A stretch of DNA of 64,000 nt from Carposina sasakii (Eukaryota > Arthropoda > Insecta > Lepidoptera > Carposinidae), in the NCBI GenBank assembly GCA_014607495.2, contig CP053157.1, positions 7,688,001 to 7,752,000 of the forward strand, read 5' to 3'. The position numbers and the translations under genes are program-made. Position 1 is the stretch's first letter, and each line of letters starts with the position of its first letter. The notes beneath the pieces are model-generated. The model saw nothing but the letters and a program-made list of their open reading frames with translations. It did not search any database and had not been told where the DNA came from. This document shows positions 46,801-58,663 of this stretch, in pieces.

Positions 46801-49800
46801 ATAAAAAAATGCGGAGAAACGAAGTAAATTTTTTATGCTAGTTTTTTCATAGACAGATATTAATTATTTCTCGTGAAAAAATCTTGCTTTATGCTAGTTT
46901 TTTCATAGACAGATATTAATTATTTCTCGTGAAAAAATCTTGCTACGCGCGTCTATGTGCATTTATGCAGAAAAACGCAGCCTATTTACTCAACTTTGGA
47001 CCCTAATATTTGGAAACCAGACACTTCCCAGGTATGCTTCCAAGGAGAAAAATGATCGTGATGATGAGGAGATTACGTAGTTTTCGGGAACGTTGACGAC
47101 CAAAAATCATCCTGTATAAACTAGCATCCACAACGCATTAACACAACTAAAAATCAAGAAATATATATATATATTTTTTAATTTAACCGACTACAAAATT
47201 AACGTGATTTTGTCTTTTTTTTGAGGTTATCTTGGGTGAAATTACTTAGAATACGAAAACACTAGTTTTCTGTGAGCTGGCTTATTACATGCTTCTACAA
47301 TAATTTGAGCGCTATTTTAAGAATACATATGTAAAAAATCATGTATACATACATGATTATCGTTGAAGTATCGTGCGGCCGCTTTTTAATATTCATTCGA
47401 ATTTGGTCGGGTAATCTACCAAAAATATTTCGAATGGTTTTTTATCATTATTGTCTAAAGTAATATAAAGTAATGTATAGATACATGATTTTTTACGTAT
47501 GTATTCTTAAAATAGCGCTCAAATTATTGTAGAAGCATGTAATAAGCCAGCTCACAGAAAACTAGTGTTTTCGTATTCTAAGTAATTTCACCCAAGATAA
47601 CCTCAAAAAAAAGACAAAATCACGTTAATTTTGTAGTCGGTTAAATTAAAAAATATATATATATATTTCTTGATTTTTAGTTGTGTTAATGCGTTGTGGA
47701 TGCTAGTTTATACAGGGTGATTTTTGGTCGTCAACGTTCCCGAAAACTACGTAATCTCCTCATCATCACGATCATTTTTCTCCTTGGAAGCATACCTGGG
47801 AAGTGTCTGGTTTCCAAATATTAGGGTCCAAAGTTGAGTAAATAGGCTGCGTTTTTCTGCATAAATGCACATAGACGCGCGTAGCAAGATTTTTTCACGA
47901 GAAATAATTAATATCTGTCTATGAAAAAACTAGCATAAAGCAAGATTTTTTCACGAGAAATAATTAATATCTGTCTATGAAAAAACTAGCATAAAAAATT
48001 TACTTCGTTTCTCCGCATTTTTTTATATACATATGTATTATACATATAATAGTTTCCATCGACCAATTGCAGTACTGTGGAGTTCTGTAGTTTCATCATC
48101 AGCACAGCAGCATCAGATGTTGATTCAAGTAACACGTTAGCCCTACATACTACTAAATAGTTTCCATCAACCAATTGCAGTATTGTATCTCAACTCCTAA
48201 CCGTTAAGGAGTTCTGTAGCTTCATCATCAGCACAGCAGCATCAGATGTTGATTCAAGTAACACGTTAGCCCTACATACTACTAAATAGTTTCCATTGAC
48301 CAATTGCAGTACTGTATCCCAACTCCTAACCGTTAAGGAGTTCTGTAGCTTCATCATCAGCACAGCAGCATTAGATGTTGACACCCTGAAGCATATACCT
48401 GAGTAAGACATGATTACGTAACAAAAGCACCATACGAGCATACAATTTTGGGTGGGGTTGCCCTAGATTTCTCCTGGATCCCATCATCAGATCCTGACCT
48501 GGTGAAAATGGGACCACCTCAGAAGTGAACTCTATCCAACAAAAAAAAAATTGAAATCCGTCTATAATCGACGGAAATATCGGTGAACATACGTAAAAAA
48601 AAATATTATACATACAGATGAATTGAGAACCTCCTCCTTTTTAACCGACTTCAAAAAGAGAGGTTATCAATTCGTCTGTATGTTTTTTTTTATGTGTGTT
48701 ACCTCAGAACTCCGTCGTTTATGAACCGATTTCAATTTTTTTTTACAGTTGGTCATGCTATACTCCCAGGTTGGTCCCATATTCACCACATCAGGATCTG
48801 ATGATGGGATCTTTGAGAAATCGAGGGCAATCCTCAAATATTGTAGGCACATGTAGTCTGTTTTTATACTTTTACTGAGCGTTTTGATCACCTACATATA
48901 AAACATAATATCTGATGATGGAATTTCTAAGGAATCTAGGGATATCCTCAAATATAAAGGGCATGAGTAGTCCGTTTTTAGATTTTTAACCGACTTCAAA
49001 AAGAGAGGTTATCAATTCGTCTGTATGTTTTTTTGTTTTTTTTTTTATGTGTGTTACCTCAGAACTCCGTCATTTATGAACCGATTTCAAATTTTTTTTT
49101 ATAGTTGGTCATGGTATACTTCCAGGTTGGTCCCATATTCACCATATCAGGATCTGATGATGGGATCTTGGAGAAATCGAGGGCAATCCTCGAATATTGT
49201 AGGCACATGTAGTCTGTTTTTATATTTTTACTGAGCGTTTTGATCACCTACATATAAAACATAACATCTGATGATGGAATCTCTAAGGAATCTAGGGATA
49301 TCCTCAAATATAAAAGGCACGAGTAGTCCGTTTTTAGATTTTTATAGAGAATTTTGGTCAGCTACACATAATATAAAGGAAACGAGGGTCTGATGATGGA
49401 GCCGCCAAAAAACAGATAGTGGAACTTTTTAGTAACAAAATCCCCCTATGGCAAAGGGGGGGGGCCTACGTCCAGTAATAGGCTTATGAAGATGAAGATA
49501 ATTGTGTTAAGTCATTAAATTATATGTTGCGTTAAGCCGTGTCCGAAGTAAGATGGTTATAGAGGAAGAGGTAGACATGAGAATAACGAGATGACGGTTA
49601 ATAGGGATGAATGAAAAAAGAGTACCTACATATTGAACCGACCCCAAATGATTGGGAACAGGGCAGGAAGAAGGAGTGTAATTATATGTTGCTTAAATAA
49701 GTGTGTACATGGCTGTTGTGCTGCCAAATCTCTTATATTCCTCCGAGGCGTGGTGCATGTACCGTCGCCACATACGCACTCTGGATCGATTCCACCTCAA

Positions 49801-52800
49801 GTGCCTCCGATCCATCATGAGAAACAGATGGTCCAACCGAGTGCGTAATACCGAAGTATTGCGAAGAGCCAATGTAAGTGCCATTGAGGCCTACTTAATG
49901 CGTCGGCAGCTTCGGTGGTGCGGTCATGTGTCTCGTATGGCGGAGGAGAGATTGGCTAAGAGCATCTTCTTTTCTGAACTAGAGGAGGGCAAGCGGAAAC
50001 GCGGCGGGCAACTCCTCAGATACAAAGATGTTCAGAAAAGACATGAAGAGATGCAATATAGATCCATCTAAATGGGAAGTTTTGTCAGCACAACGACCAG
50101 AGTGGCGCAGGACGGTGATAAAGCAAGTACACGAGTTCGAGGAGCAGCGTCAAGCTGACCTTGACGCTAAACGTGATGAACTAAAGACTCGTCCTCCTGC
50201 TGCCATTATCTATAATACAATAATGGCGCACTTACCTGTCCTCTGTGTGCGCGGGCGTTCAGGGCGAAGATTGGCTATGTAAATGTAAGCCATCTCCGAG
50301 CGCATGAACGCCAACTTAGTAATATCTAGGAGTAGAAGTGGTCGCCATGACCGAAATTGGTCGGAGTTCATCATTATCATCATAATCATCATATTGTCAG
50401 ACGTAAAGTTTCGAAGCCTAGTCCTTTTTCTCTTTTGTCATGTGGCCTATTTTATATAAAAATTATATAAATATTATGCCTCCTAAACTTCGTACACGGC
50501 TTAACGCAATATATATTTGCCCTTTAGTTAAATTTTACTTTAGTAAGCTCGAGTTTTGGGAGGAAGTCGGTTTTTTATAGAGAATTTTGGTCAGCTACAC
50601 ATAATATAAAGGAAACGAGGGTCTGATGATGTAGCTGCCGAAAAACAGATAGTGGAACTTTTTAGTAACAAAATCCCGCTATGGCAGGGGGAGGCTTACG
50701 TCCAGTAGTGGACTGCAATAGGCTTATGAAGATGAAGATAATTGTGTTAAGTCGTGAAATTGTACGTTGCGTTAAGCCGTGTCCGAAGTAAGATGGTTAT
50801 AGAGGAAGAGGTAGACATGAGAATAACGAGATGACGGATAATAGGGATGAATGAAAGAAGAGTACCTACATATTGCACCGACCTCAAATTATTGGGAACA
50901 GGGCAGGAAGGAGTGTAATTATATGTTGCTTAAATAAGAGTGTACATGGCTGTTGTGCTGCCAAATCTCTTATATTCCTCCGAGGCGTGGTGCATGTACC
51001 GTCGCCACATACGCACTCTGGATCGATTCCACCTCAAGTGCCTCCGATCCAGCATGAACGCCAACTTAGTAATATCTAGGAGTAGAAGTGGTCGCCATGA
51101 CCGAAATCGGTCGGAGGTCATCATTATCATCATCATCATCATATTGTCAAACGTAAAGTTTCGAAGCCTAGTCCTTTTTCTCTTTTGTCATGTGGCCTAT
51201 TTAATCATTTGCTGGCATATAAATCTGACAATATTATGCCTCCTAAACTTCGTACATGGCTTAACGCAATATACAGGGTGTAACAGAAAGGGTATGTTAA
51301 GCGAAAAGCTATGTAAATAGCCCACTATAGAGAACCTATTTCCACACATTTTTATTTTTCAAGATTGTATGAAAATTCCTGGGATATTTAAAAATTCTCC
51401 ATACTATCGGGAAAAATAAACATGTGATTTCGGGTCTCAAATTTTGGAAATAGGTTCTCTATAGTGGGCTATTTACATAGCTTTTCGCTTAACATACCCT
51501 TTTTGTTACAACCTATATATTTGCCCTTTAGTAAAATTTTACTTTAGTAAGTTCGAGTTTTGGGAGGAAGTCGGTTTTTCGTTTTAAAAAAATTATTTTG
51601 AAGTCGGTTAATAAAAGAGGAGTAGCGGCTAAGTATTTTCATACCTAAATAAAAAACGAAATGTCAAAATTATCCAGGATAAAAAGTAGCCTGTGTTAAT
51701 CCAGGGTGTCAGCTAACCCCATACGTGTGCCTCGGAGCGGGGTTGAAGTATAGGACGAGGGGAGCATTGAACACTCATTATCAATATGGCTCAAGATTGT
51801 TTTACTAGTGCAATTACTCATCGTTAGATGGCAATAATACTACATACTATATTTTTGTAAAAAAGTACCCAGATAAAAGTGCTAGTGTCTTTGTAATTTT
51901 AATATGGTTACATTTCGGAGCACAAACATGTGGTTACAGCTACTGTGTCACACTGGTGCTGAAGCTCCGCCCCTATCATGACGTCATGGCCTCACGATTG
52001 CCACACGAGTCACTTCATAGTCCCACCTCCACTTTTAAATCTTCTTCATGGACTGCCGGAATCAACCATAATGTCTAATATAAATGAAGAAGTACTCTCA
52101 TCTACTTAAAAATTGGTACAATAGAAAAGGTTAAGCCTCATATAGTTTACACTTCTTTTTTGTAATAGGTATATGAAGGTCAACTTACCGCCATATAAGG
52201 CCTGCACCCAGCATCTCTTGTGCGTGCTATTGAATCCACTAGTTTACCAGATATGCCAAAATCACATAATTTTATATTGCCTCTTCGATCTAACAATATG
52301 TTTGATGGTTTTACATCCCTAAAATATAAATTTGTTATTATTCCATTGCTTCTGTAAAATATGCCCTTCATTACGTCCCTTCTCATGTTAGTATCCAGAC
52401 AAAATTTGTTTTTTGTTCAACCACACATCCATCTCAACATTGTGCATAATATTAATTTATTTTATAGTCATAATCATATAACTTAAATAACTTAAATTAC
52501 TGATCTCTAATAAAAATTTATAAATAGTTCTACCCACTAGCTAGTCAATTACATAGTAGCATAATAGGGTAGTTGACTATGGTTGAATTTTAATGACATT
52601 TTATACTTATCAGCATAAATCATCAGAATCATACCTATTTGTAAAATTACAATTTCATTAAGTGTCCAAATGAGGTAGTAATAAGCCTTCAAAGTGAAGT
52701 GGGCAAGTCCATTTTTCAAATGTGAAATTAATTGAAAATTACATCATATGTCCACCTGCATTATTTACAGCAACTTTTGTTTTGTGACCATACACATCAT

Positions 52801-54662
52801 TTAATATAGCTTTGGAAAAAACCTTTTTTTACGTGCATACAGTTACTGAAACAGTGTCATATCGTGGCAGCCATTTGTATGGAGTGTTTTTTGGCAAGTC
52901 TAAAATTGTGATTATTAAATTGTTATATCTCGGAAACTTTTCATGCTAATGAAGTTTTTCTTTCACAAATGTTTTATTTATTTAATGACCTTACGATATA
53001 AATACAAATAAAAAAACTGTAAACGACCCTATTGCATTCCTGTAAAAATCATGTCCATACCACAACTGACCTACATACATGACAAACTCTTGAATAATGT
53101 TTTCTTTTATTCAATTTGCATTTGATCTTTCTTACCTGTGAATAATTTTCAGTTTTTCTTTTAAATAATTTAAAGCTTTGACTGTTGCTAATGTTATTTT
53201 AGCTAATATGTTTTCTGGTATCCGTGTTTGCATCCTTTCACATATAAACTTATAAAATTTGTCTAATGATGTGTCCATAAGTTCCATGCAAATCCAACAG
53301 TCACCCTAGAAAGAGAAAAAAACATTGGTTAGAACTGCAAAACATGTGATGAAAATTAAGCTTAATTATGATTTTTTTTCACATGTCTAATGTATCAATA
53401 TTTTACTTTTTACTATCTGTTATTACTATTTAAATTAAATCTTTTTATAGTATTAATATCTCATGTAATCTGCAGACTGCAGAGTGTTAATTATGAAGGG
53501 AACTGGCTTCCACTAGTTATAAACATACTTACTTCCTTGAATAGTGCTCCATAGAACTGTACTATGTATGGACATTCATTACTTCTCATGACTACTTCTA
53601 GATCCATTAACAACTGCTTTTGCTCTTTCTCGTCTACTGTGGAGCGAATCCTTTTTACAGCCATCACCCGTTTAGTTCTGGGAATATAGTAATTTGTTAC
53701 CAATATTATATTCACATATAGGTGTAGAATATTCAGAAATAGTAGAACTCACATTCTATACACCATTTTATTCACTGCCCCAAATGCCCCTCTGCCAATT
53801 TCACCAAGGTCTTGTAAGTCATCTGCAGTGAAATCATATACTTCTGTAGCGGAAAATTGCAGTCTACCTGATGATTGCATTGAGGGATATATCTTAGATC
53901 TGAAAATTTTAAGATATCGAAATTATTGATCATGGTTATAATTTAAGGTATATTTAAATGTGAAACTTTGTGACAATGGATGTTTGTTACTCTTTCACAC
54001 AAATACAGCCAAAGAAACTTTGATGAAACTTATCAGTTATGAAGAAACATACATCTCTACATATTTTTATATCAAATCAAACTTCCGGTGTTTATTTCTA
54101 CTTGAATGAACAATTATTGAAATACAAAATTATTATAGTGAAGAATATATTTGACAAGTGAATTATATTATATGTATTTATTTGCAACTTGGTTTCTATG
54201 TTACTGATTTTTCTATAATCATCTACTACCTAATGTTTATAAACCGTAAAAGCCATATCATAATGATTAGTTCAAGAATATAACCAGAACATACAACCCT
54301 TGAATATTACCAACAATGCAAGATATACAGATCTCATTTACAACTTAGAATTGTATACTAGTACCTAGTGTTGTCAGGCAAAACATCTCTTATAGTCCGT
54401 GTTGGCACTCTAGGTTTCTGTGTGGTTGAGGCCATCGAAAAATGTAAAAAAGCCGCGCCATCTCTTGATGTACCTCCAACTTGGTCTAACCCTTTACGTT
54501 TGGTTAACGTAGTTAAATCGAGTTTAGCCATAGGTCGACTAGGACCTACAAACATAAAGAACATGAGCAAGTCGTAAATAAAGGTTTACAATATCAAAAT
54601 TTACTTTAATTTGTGTGAGATGCCGTACCTTGATTTGATGACACTTCGCCATTCTTCGACAT
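43877..54662 (-). CDS. Mkk4: MAP kinase kinase 4 (JNK/p38 pathway)
   Basis: Cytosolic dual-specificity kinase that phosphorylates JNK (and p38). Eight coding exons: 54629-54662, 54365-54545, 53753-53899, 53533-53677, 53136-53305, 52189-52318, 44219-44439, 43877-44060. All phases agree; 1212 nt, 403 aa, close to human MKK4 (399). The N-terminus [11 protein letters not shown] leads to a basic docking-like stretch (TLTKRKGL). Kinase motifs: [11 protein letters not shown] loop, MAVKRI Lys, [11 protein letters not shown] catalytic loop, DFGISG, activation loop [18 protein letters not shown] with the Ser and Thr of MKK4 (SIAxT, not the MKK7 form), and PERIDP. The C-terminal docking helix is [10 protein letters not shown]. 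The 7.7-kb intron 52188-44440 holds repeats including a 2.8-kb palindrome. Confidence 0.94.
44606..44727. repeat. Short MITE
   Basis: Inverted ends CGGCAGTCACACTTAAACCT about 24 bp long, 122 bp in all, in the large MKK4 intron. Confidence 0.65.
44762..45272. repeat. Foldback element with about 175-bp arms
   Basis: The arms share AAAAAGCGATAAATAACGTA at the outside and GGAGTCGGTGCCAGCC at the inside, around a 160-bp centre. Non-coding. Confidence 0.7.
45290..45720. repeat. Repeat with AAATTTGTGC motifs
   Basis: AAATTTGTGC or AAATGTGCC recurs at least five times. No gene. It looks like part of a dispersed element. Confidence 0.35.
45872..46010 (+). repeat. 140-bp repeat, also at both inner ends of the palindrome arms
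   Basis: TGAGGTTATCTTGGGTGAAA through TCATGTATACAT is repeated directly at 47210-47350 and inverted at 47477-47625. Confidence 0.75.
46014..48814. repeat. Near-perfect 2.8-kb palindrome (about 1.33-kb arms)
   Basis: The left arm 46014-47345 and right arm 47480-48814 are reverse complements. Open frames in one arm reappear with identical translations in the other. The spacer is about 135 bp and contains GCGGCCGC. Each arm contains a 129-bp tandem repeat, part of a TACAGG family IV element, and ACCGACTTCAAAAAGAGAGG-type repeat sequence. It lies in the MKK4 intron. Confidence 0.85.
46451..46790 (+). repeat. 129-bp tandem repeat, about 2.6 copies
   Basis: Units start at 46451, 46580 and 46709 (ATCTGATGCTGCTGTGCTGA). 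The third is shortened. Because 129 is a multiple of three, an open frame runs through successive units. The mirror copy lies at about 48040-48375. Confidence 0.8.
48639..49330 (+). repeat. Tandem duplication of an ACCGACTTCAAAAAGAGAGG repeat
   Basis: The unit beginning TTAACCGACTTCAAAAAGAG starts at 48639 and again at 48988. Both are followed by TCAGGATCTGATGATGGGAT and CTAGGGATATCCTCAAATAT. Family unknown but common in insects. Confidence 0.65.
49380..50545 (+). pseudogene. Decayed LINE 3' end (RTE-like), copy 1
   Basis: The frame at 49703-50071 reads [50 protein letters not shown] and WCGHVSRM. This is the typical C-terminal part of an RTE-type polyprotein. A frameshift near 50050 shifts the rest to the frame ending near 50275. 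A (CAT)n tract follows near 50370. A shortened second copy lies at 50583-51260. Confidence 0.75.
50583..51260 (+). pseudogene. Decayed LINE 3' end, copy 2 (internally deleted)
   Basis: Repeats the flanks of copy 1 (AGAGAATTTTGGTCAGCTAC at 49346 and 50579). The coding part stops after CLRS, where about 500 bases are missing, and rejoins at ATGAACGCCAACTTAGTAAT. It looks like a tandem duplication followed by deletion. Confidence 0.65.
51272..51515. repeat. Foldback element, TACAGG-end family I (copy 3)
   Basis: Starts TACAGGGTGTAACAGAAAGG and ends TTTTTGTTACAACCTATA. It is slightly shorter than the 264-bp copies, through a deletion in the left arm. Confidence 0.75.
51740..52030 (+). repeat. 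Dispersed repeat, inverted copy of 16965-17300
   Basis: Shares TTACTCATCGTTAGATGGCA and GAAGCTCCGCCCCTATCATG with the first copy in reverse orientation. Confidence 0.6.
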
Positions 54663-54776
54663 TTTAAACTTTGATTTCAATTCACAGGATTACTCAGTAT
54701 TGTCATTACTGTTTTGTAAATTTAAATATTAATAGTGCGTCCATTACAATATTTCCTGATAAAACAGTCAATAAAT

Positions 54777-54962
54777 ATGAGAAATATGGAAAAAAAGCAT
54801 TCTTTAATTCCACAACAGCACAGCACCCAGTCCGTATATTTTTTTGAGGAAGAAAAGGCAAAGAAAACTATGACCAAACAGCTATGTTTCTATAGGTGGA
54901 ACAGGGAAATTATATTTATTTGCTCAAAACATGATACAATAAAGTTGTCATTACGATCTTAG
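54777..54962 (+). CDS. Small unrecognised open frame, divergent from MKK4
   Basis: 61 codons from ATG at 54777, starting 115 bp from the MKK4 start on the opposite strand. It reads MRNMEKKHSLIPQQHSTQSV and ends with a basic tail. No domain, signal or membrane segment is seen. It could be a chance frame; its position in a likely bidirectional promoter is the only support. Confidence 0.2.
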   Translation: MRNMEKKHSLIPQQHSTQSVYFFEEEKAKKTMTKQLCFYRWNREIIFICSKHDTIKLSLRS

Positions 54963-55925
54963 ATTATCAGATGCATGCATAGAAATAGTTACCAAATCCC
55001 TGGATGCATATTTAGCTGAAAAATGTGTCATCTATAGTGTTCTGTGTGTGTATTTTAACTTGTCAGAAAATCCCTCATTATTATAATTTATTCATGTACA
55101 ACATTTTATTTATTAATTTATTAACAACATTTATTCTTACAATTAATGTTATGTTTTATGGTTTTATGACGGTTTTATGCATAAGAGGAGATACCAAATC
55201 CCTGGTTTTATGTAAGTAATACAAAAAAAAATTAAATGAAATTCCGAAGAAATTCCGAGGAAATTCCTTATGATTTGGAATCAAATTTTACAACCAAAGG
55301 TACAATGCAAGATGAATGCAAGGCATAAAGTATACTAAGACATATATTAGTATTTTATTTTGCAAGGTCTTTGTGTTTTAGAATTACGTAAAAGCAATAG
55401 CAAAGCCGAAGCAAAGCAATAGCGAAAATTTTACAATATTCGCATTGAAATGTCAAAGTTCCTTTGGAATTTATTTTACGTAATACGAATTTGACAAGCA
55501 ATTAACAATTTTTTTTCAATTTTCGCTATCGCTTTTCTTTTGCTAGTTAGGTAATAAGGGGGTCGATCTAACACTAGTATAATAATTATATGGTTTTAGA
55601 GTAGCTACACATAGGGATAGACGTAAATAATCATAAGTTGCTGGCTTATCGCTAGAAAATATTCGAGTTCCTTAGGCGGCTCTTACAACATGCACGGAAA
55701 GAGATGCATCAGTCTCTGGTACTCTAGTAAAGCCCCGCATCGCGCATAGGAGATAAAGTTTGGAAGTCTAAAATCATCACTATAACGGCTGTATGAAGTC
55801 CATATTTTTAAATTCCTTTGCCTTTCCTTTGAGAAACAAAAACTTTGCTTTTTTTTTGTTTGATTTATCCGAAGGAAAGGCAAGGGGAACTATGCTCATA
55901 CAATCATTGTCCTCCCTTAGTACTA
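54963..55925. other. Intergenic, no gene seen
   Basis: AT-rich. GATACCAAATCCCTGG occurs at 55189 and again near 62123 and 62141, with a shorter copy near 54991, so a dispersed repeat passes through. A partial inverted copy of the 157-bp SINE-like unit is at about 55855-55905. Confidence 0.4.
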
Positions 55926-56164
55926 ATCATTGAAGAATGTTCACTAATTTTGAATTTTAGCTTAATGTATTCTCTGTCAAAAATAAAAAATACACGTAAA
56001 AGAATTATTTCGATACGTCAATTAATTCCAAAGTTATAGAATTTAAAGTAAGCTCACGACCGTAGACACGAGATCGCGCCGCGTGACGTCATTTCTCAAC
56101 AGTCGCTCAGTTCGTTCGCACTCTTCCGTACCGTTGCCTTACGTTTCCTTGAAAATCATTGAAT

Positions 56165-56238
56165 ATGTCGAATCCTCGTTCTCGAAAATCCTGTGTTGTG
56201 CCAAAATGTACAAGTACTACCACTAAGATGCCAGATAG
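56165..56238 (+). pseudogene. THAP zinc-finger first exon, copy A
   Basis: ATG at 56165, MSNPRSRKSCVVPKCTSTTT, ending MPDR before GTAAGT. It provides the C-x4-C half of a THAP finger. The following exon (about 56260-56310) has degenerated, so the copy cannot encode a full domain. Confidence 0.6.
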
Positions 56239-56397
56239 GTAAGTTGTTTTTTCTATTTAAAAATTCGAAAAAAGTCGTTAAATGCCATGAAAAGGTTAGA
56301 TCCTTAGACTAAGTAATCCAAAATCAATATCTGAGGTTCCTTGCAGTTCCAAAACACATTTCCGATGTCAAAAATAATAAAAGTTGCCTAATAAATG

Positions 56398-56830
56398 TCG
56401 ATTTTGGAAGCAATCCGGCTCTTAACTAAAAAGTTCAAAATAGCGGCCACTTTTAATATTTTTACATCGGAAATGTGTTTGAGAACTGCAAGGAACCTCA
56501 GATGTCGATTTTGGAAGCATCCGGCTCTTAATTAAAAGGTTCAAAATGGCGGCCACTTTTACTATTTTTGACATCGGAAATGTGTTTTGGAACTGCCAGG
56601 AACCCCAGATATCGAAATTGAAGGCAATCCGGCCCATAACTAAAAAGTTCAAAATGGCGGCTACTTTTATTATTTTTGACATCGGAAATGTGTTTGGGAA
56701 CTTTAAAGGCCGTCAGATATCGATTTTTATGGCAATTCGACCATTAAATAAAAAGTTCAATTATCTCAATAGTTCAAAATCAGTAATATTATTATTTGGC
56801 AATACAAAACGCGTTGGAACAATCGCAATT
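56398..56830 (+). repeat. 107-bp tandem repeat, four units
   Basis: Units begin at 56398, 56505, 56612 and 56720 (TCGATTTTGGAAGCAATCC). Each contains TTCAAAATGGCGGCC and TTTTGACATCGGAAATGTG. The block is absent from copy B. Confidence 0.8.
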
Positions 56831-57164
56831 GTTTGCAATAATCATTGTGTGCTATTATTACAATCTAAAGGAAATGATAAAATAATGCGAAAAAATCGGA
56901 ACATAGTAGTGTGTAGTGATTTCGGCGGGAAAAGCTGGAAGGGTGCAGGTGTAATTTTCTTGTGAAAATCAAAAATTTATTTGTAAATGGCTTGCATGTG
57001 TCCGTAAGGTGATCTTTTCTGGTAGATAAGTTATATTTTGATTACTTGTGGTGTGAATCTAGTGCGTGTGCATGGTTTTATACGCAGGTAAGCCGAGTAA
57101 AACTTTAGCCGGATTACGATCTCTTCATGGACGCATGTAAGTTGTTTCTGCAATAATTTTTCAT

Positions 57165-57330
57165 TTTGACTAACTTTACACTTGTTCTTGAGGATTTTCC
57201 CGACGTTTCCATTCATCATCATTGTCATTCATCATAAATTCAGAATACATTTTACTAAACAATGATTAGGCTGTATGGGCTTAGTTCCCCTTGCCTTTCC
57301 TTCGGGATAAACTAAAAAAAAAAAAAAAAG
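57165..57330 (+). mobile_element. SINE-like retroposed unit, second copy
   Basis: Matches 6531-6687 almost throughout (TTCTTGAGGATTTTCCCGAC) and ends in about 18 A residues. It carries a 6-base insertion (TGTCAT). No clear target duplication. Confidence 0.75.
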
Positions 57331-57344
57331 CATAGAAATGTATA

Positions 57345-57480
57345 CAAGCTGGAAACAGCGTTTCTTACTAAAAACTGCCTCCCGAAAATTTGACCGATTT
57401 GACCTTGAAAAACTAGACGGGGAAAAATTAGAGTGTACTCACAATTTAATTTTAATGGACATTTCATTCAATGACATTTC
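57345..57480 (+). repeat. Repeat segment, inverted copy at 61690-61800
   Basis: ATACAAGCTGGAAACAGCGT through GGGAAAAATTAGAGTGTACT recurs inverted near 61790. The short frame across it has no recognised domain. Confidence 0.5.
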
Positions 57481-57699
57481 TACCACGAACAACCCAAGTA
57501 ACACAGGAAGCATTTTAACAAACGGATAATTAACTTATGTAGAACTTAAGGTTAGTAGAAACTCTTATATGAGTTTACCGAGCATCTTGATGCTTTATAT
57601 GAGCATTTTGAAACCATTATGATGCTTTACACTTTATAAGGGGTGGATAATGGCATATCAAAATGATTTTGTAATGCCTGTAGTTTTAGTGCATCAATA

Positions 57700-58040
57700 C
57701 ACAAAGCAGCTTTGCAGCTTTCAGCTGTTTTTAGTACATTTGGCTCTACAATTGCATTTTTAAGTAGGATATAAATGCTCAATGCTGTTTAGTAACATAA
57801 ACATAAACCATTATGTCATGTAAATGCCATACAGCTTTTAGCTGTTTTTTATGTCTAAGGGTCTACAATAGCATTTTTAAATAGTAAGATAATGCCTAAT
57901 GCTGCATAATAGCATAAACTTGTGCTATTATAATGCAGCGTAATTCCATTCTACAGCTTTGGGCTGTTTTAGTGCCCTTCGTTATTTAATAGCACTTTTA
58001 ACTAGTAAGGAAATGCCTAGTATTGCTAAGTAGCATAAAT
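57700..58040 (+). repeat. Diverged tandem repeat, about 120 bp, three units
   Basis: CAGCTTTNAGCTGTTTT starts at 57715, 57832 and 57954; each is followed by an A/T-rich GCATTTTTAA block and AATGCCTA-type sequence. Confidence 0.55.
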
Positions 58041-58663
58041 GTGAATCAATGTAATGCTTGCATTTTTTAAGGTCAACTGAGTTCTTTTAAACAGCTAATT
58101 TTTATGGTGGATACATAATAATTAATAAGTAAAGATTAGATTATCCGTTTCTAAAGAAAAGTAGGAATAATTGCAGAGAACCCAATGGAATTTGTATCGG
58201 CCTAAAAATAGGTAACATAAAATTTTCACAATTTACATTACACATTTACAAAATAAAAAAGGATGGTCTTAGCCATTGTGATATTGTCCGTGATCCTAAA
58301 GACCTGGAATGTAAATTGGTATATTTACGAGTACATAATTATGAATACTTATATTTCGTACCACTATTGCATACGTACAAATAAGAAACGTTGTTTTAAG
58401 TGCTTTAGTGTCTTATTTAGATTAAAGGGATTTAACAACTATTAAATAAATAACCATTAAATATCTTTTATTTTATATGCACAAGTTTTTCCATCGTTCT
58501 TTGAAGCTGAGCATAAGAACGATAAATGTTTTTGTAATGAACGACAAATGTTTTGTGCTCTATCTGCCAGTAATTGATCCAGTGATATAATATTTCGGTA
58601 GCTGTAACGTTACTATAATCCATACGTGGGTTTCCTTGATTATCTGAAAATTTAAATTTTAGC

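Noticed and set aside
46386..46841. Two open frames, repeated in mirror image at 47986-48441
   Set aside because: They result from a 129-bp tandem repeat whose length is a multiple of three. No start context, splice sites or domain.
56422..56965. Open frames on both strands over the 107-bp repeats
   Set aside because: Repeat-driven, with the same peptide phrases once per unit; no homology recognised.
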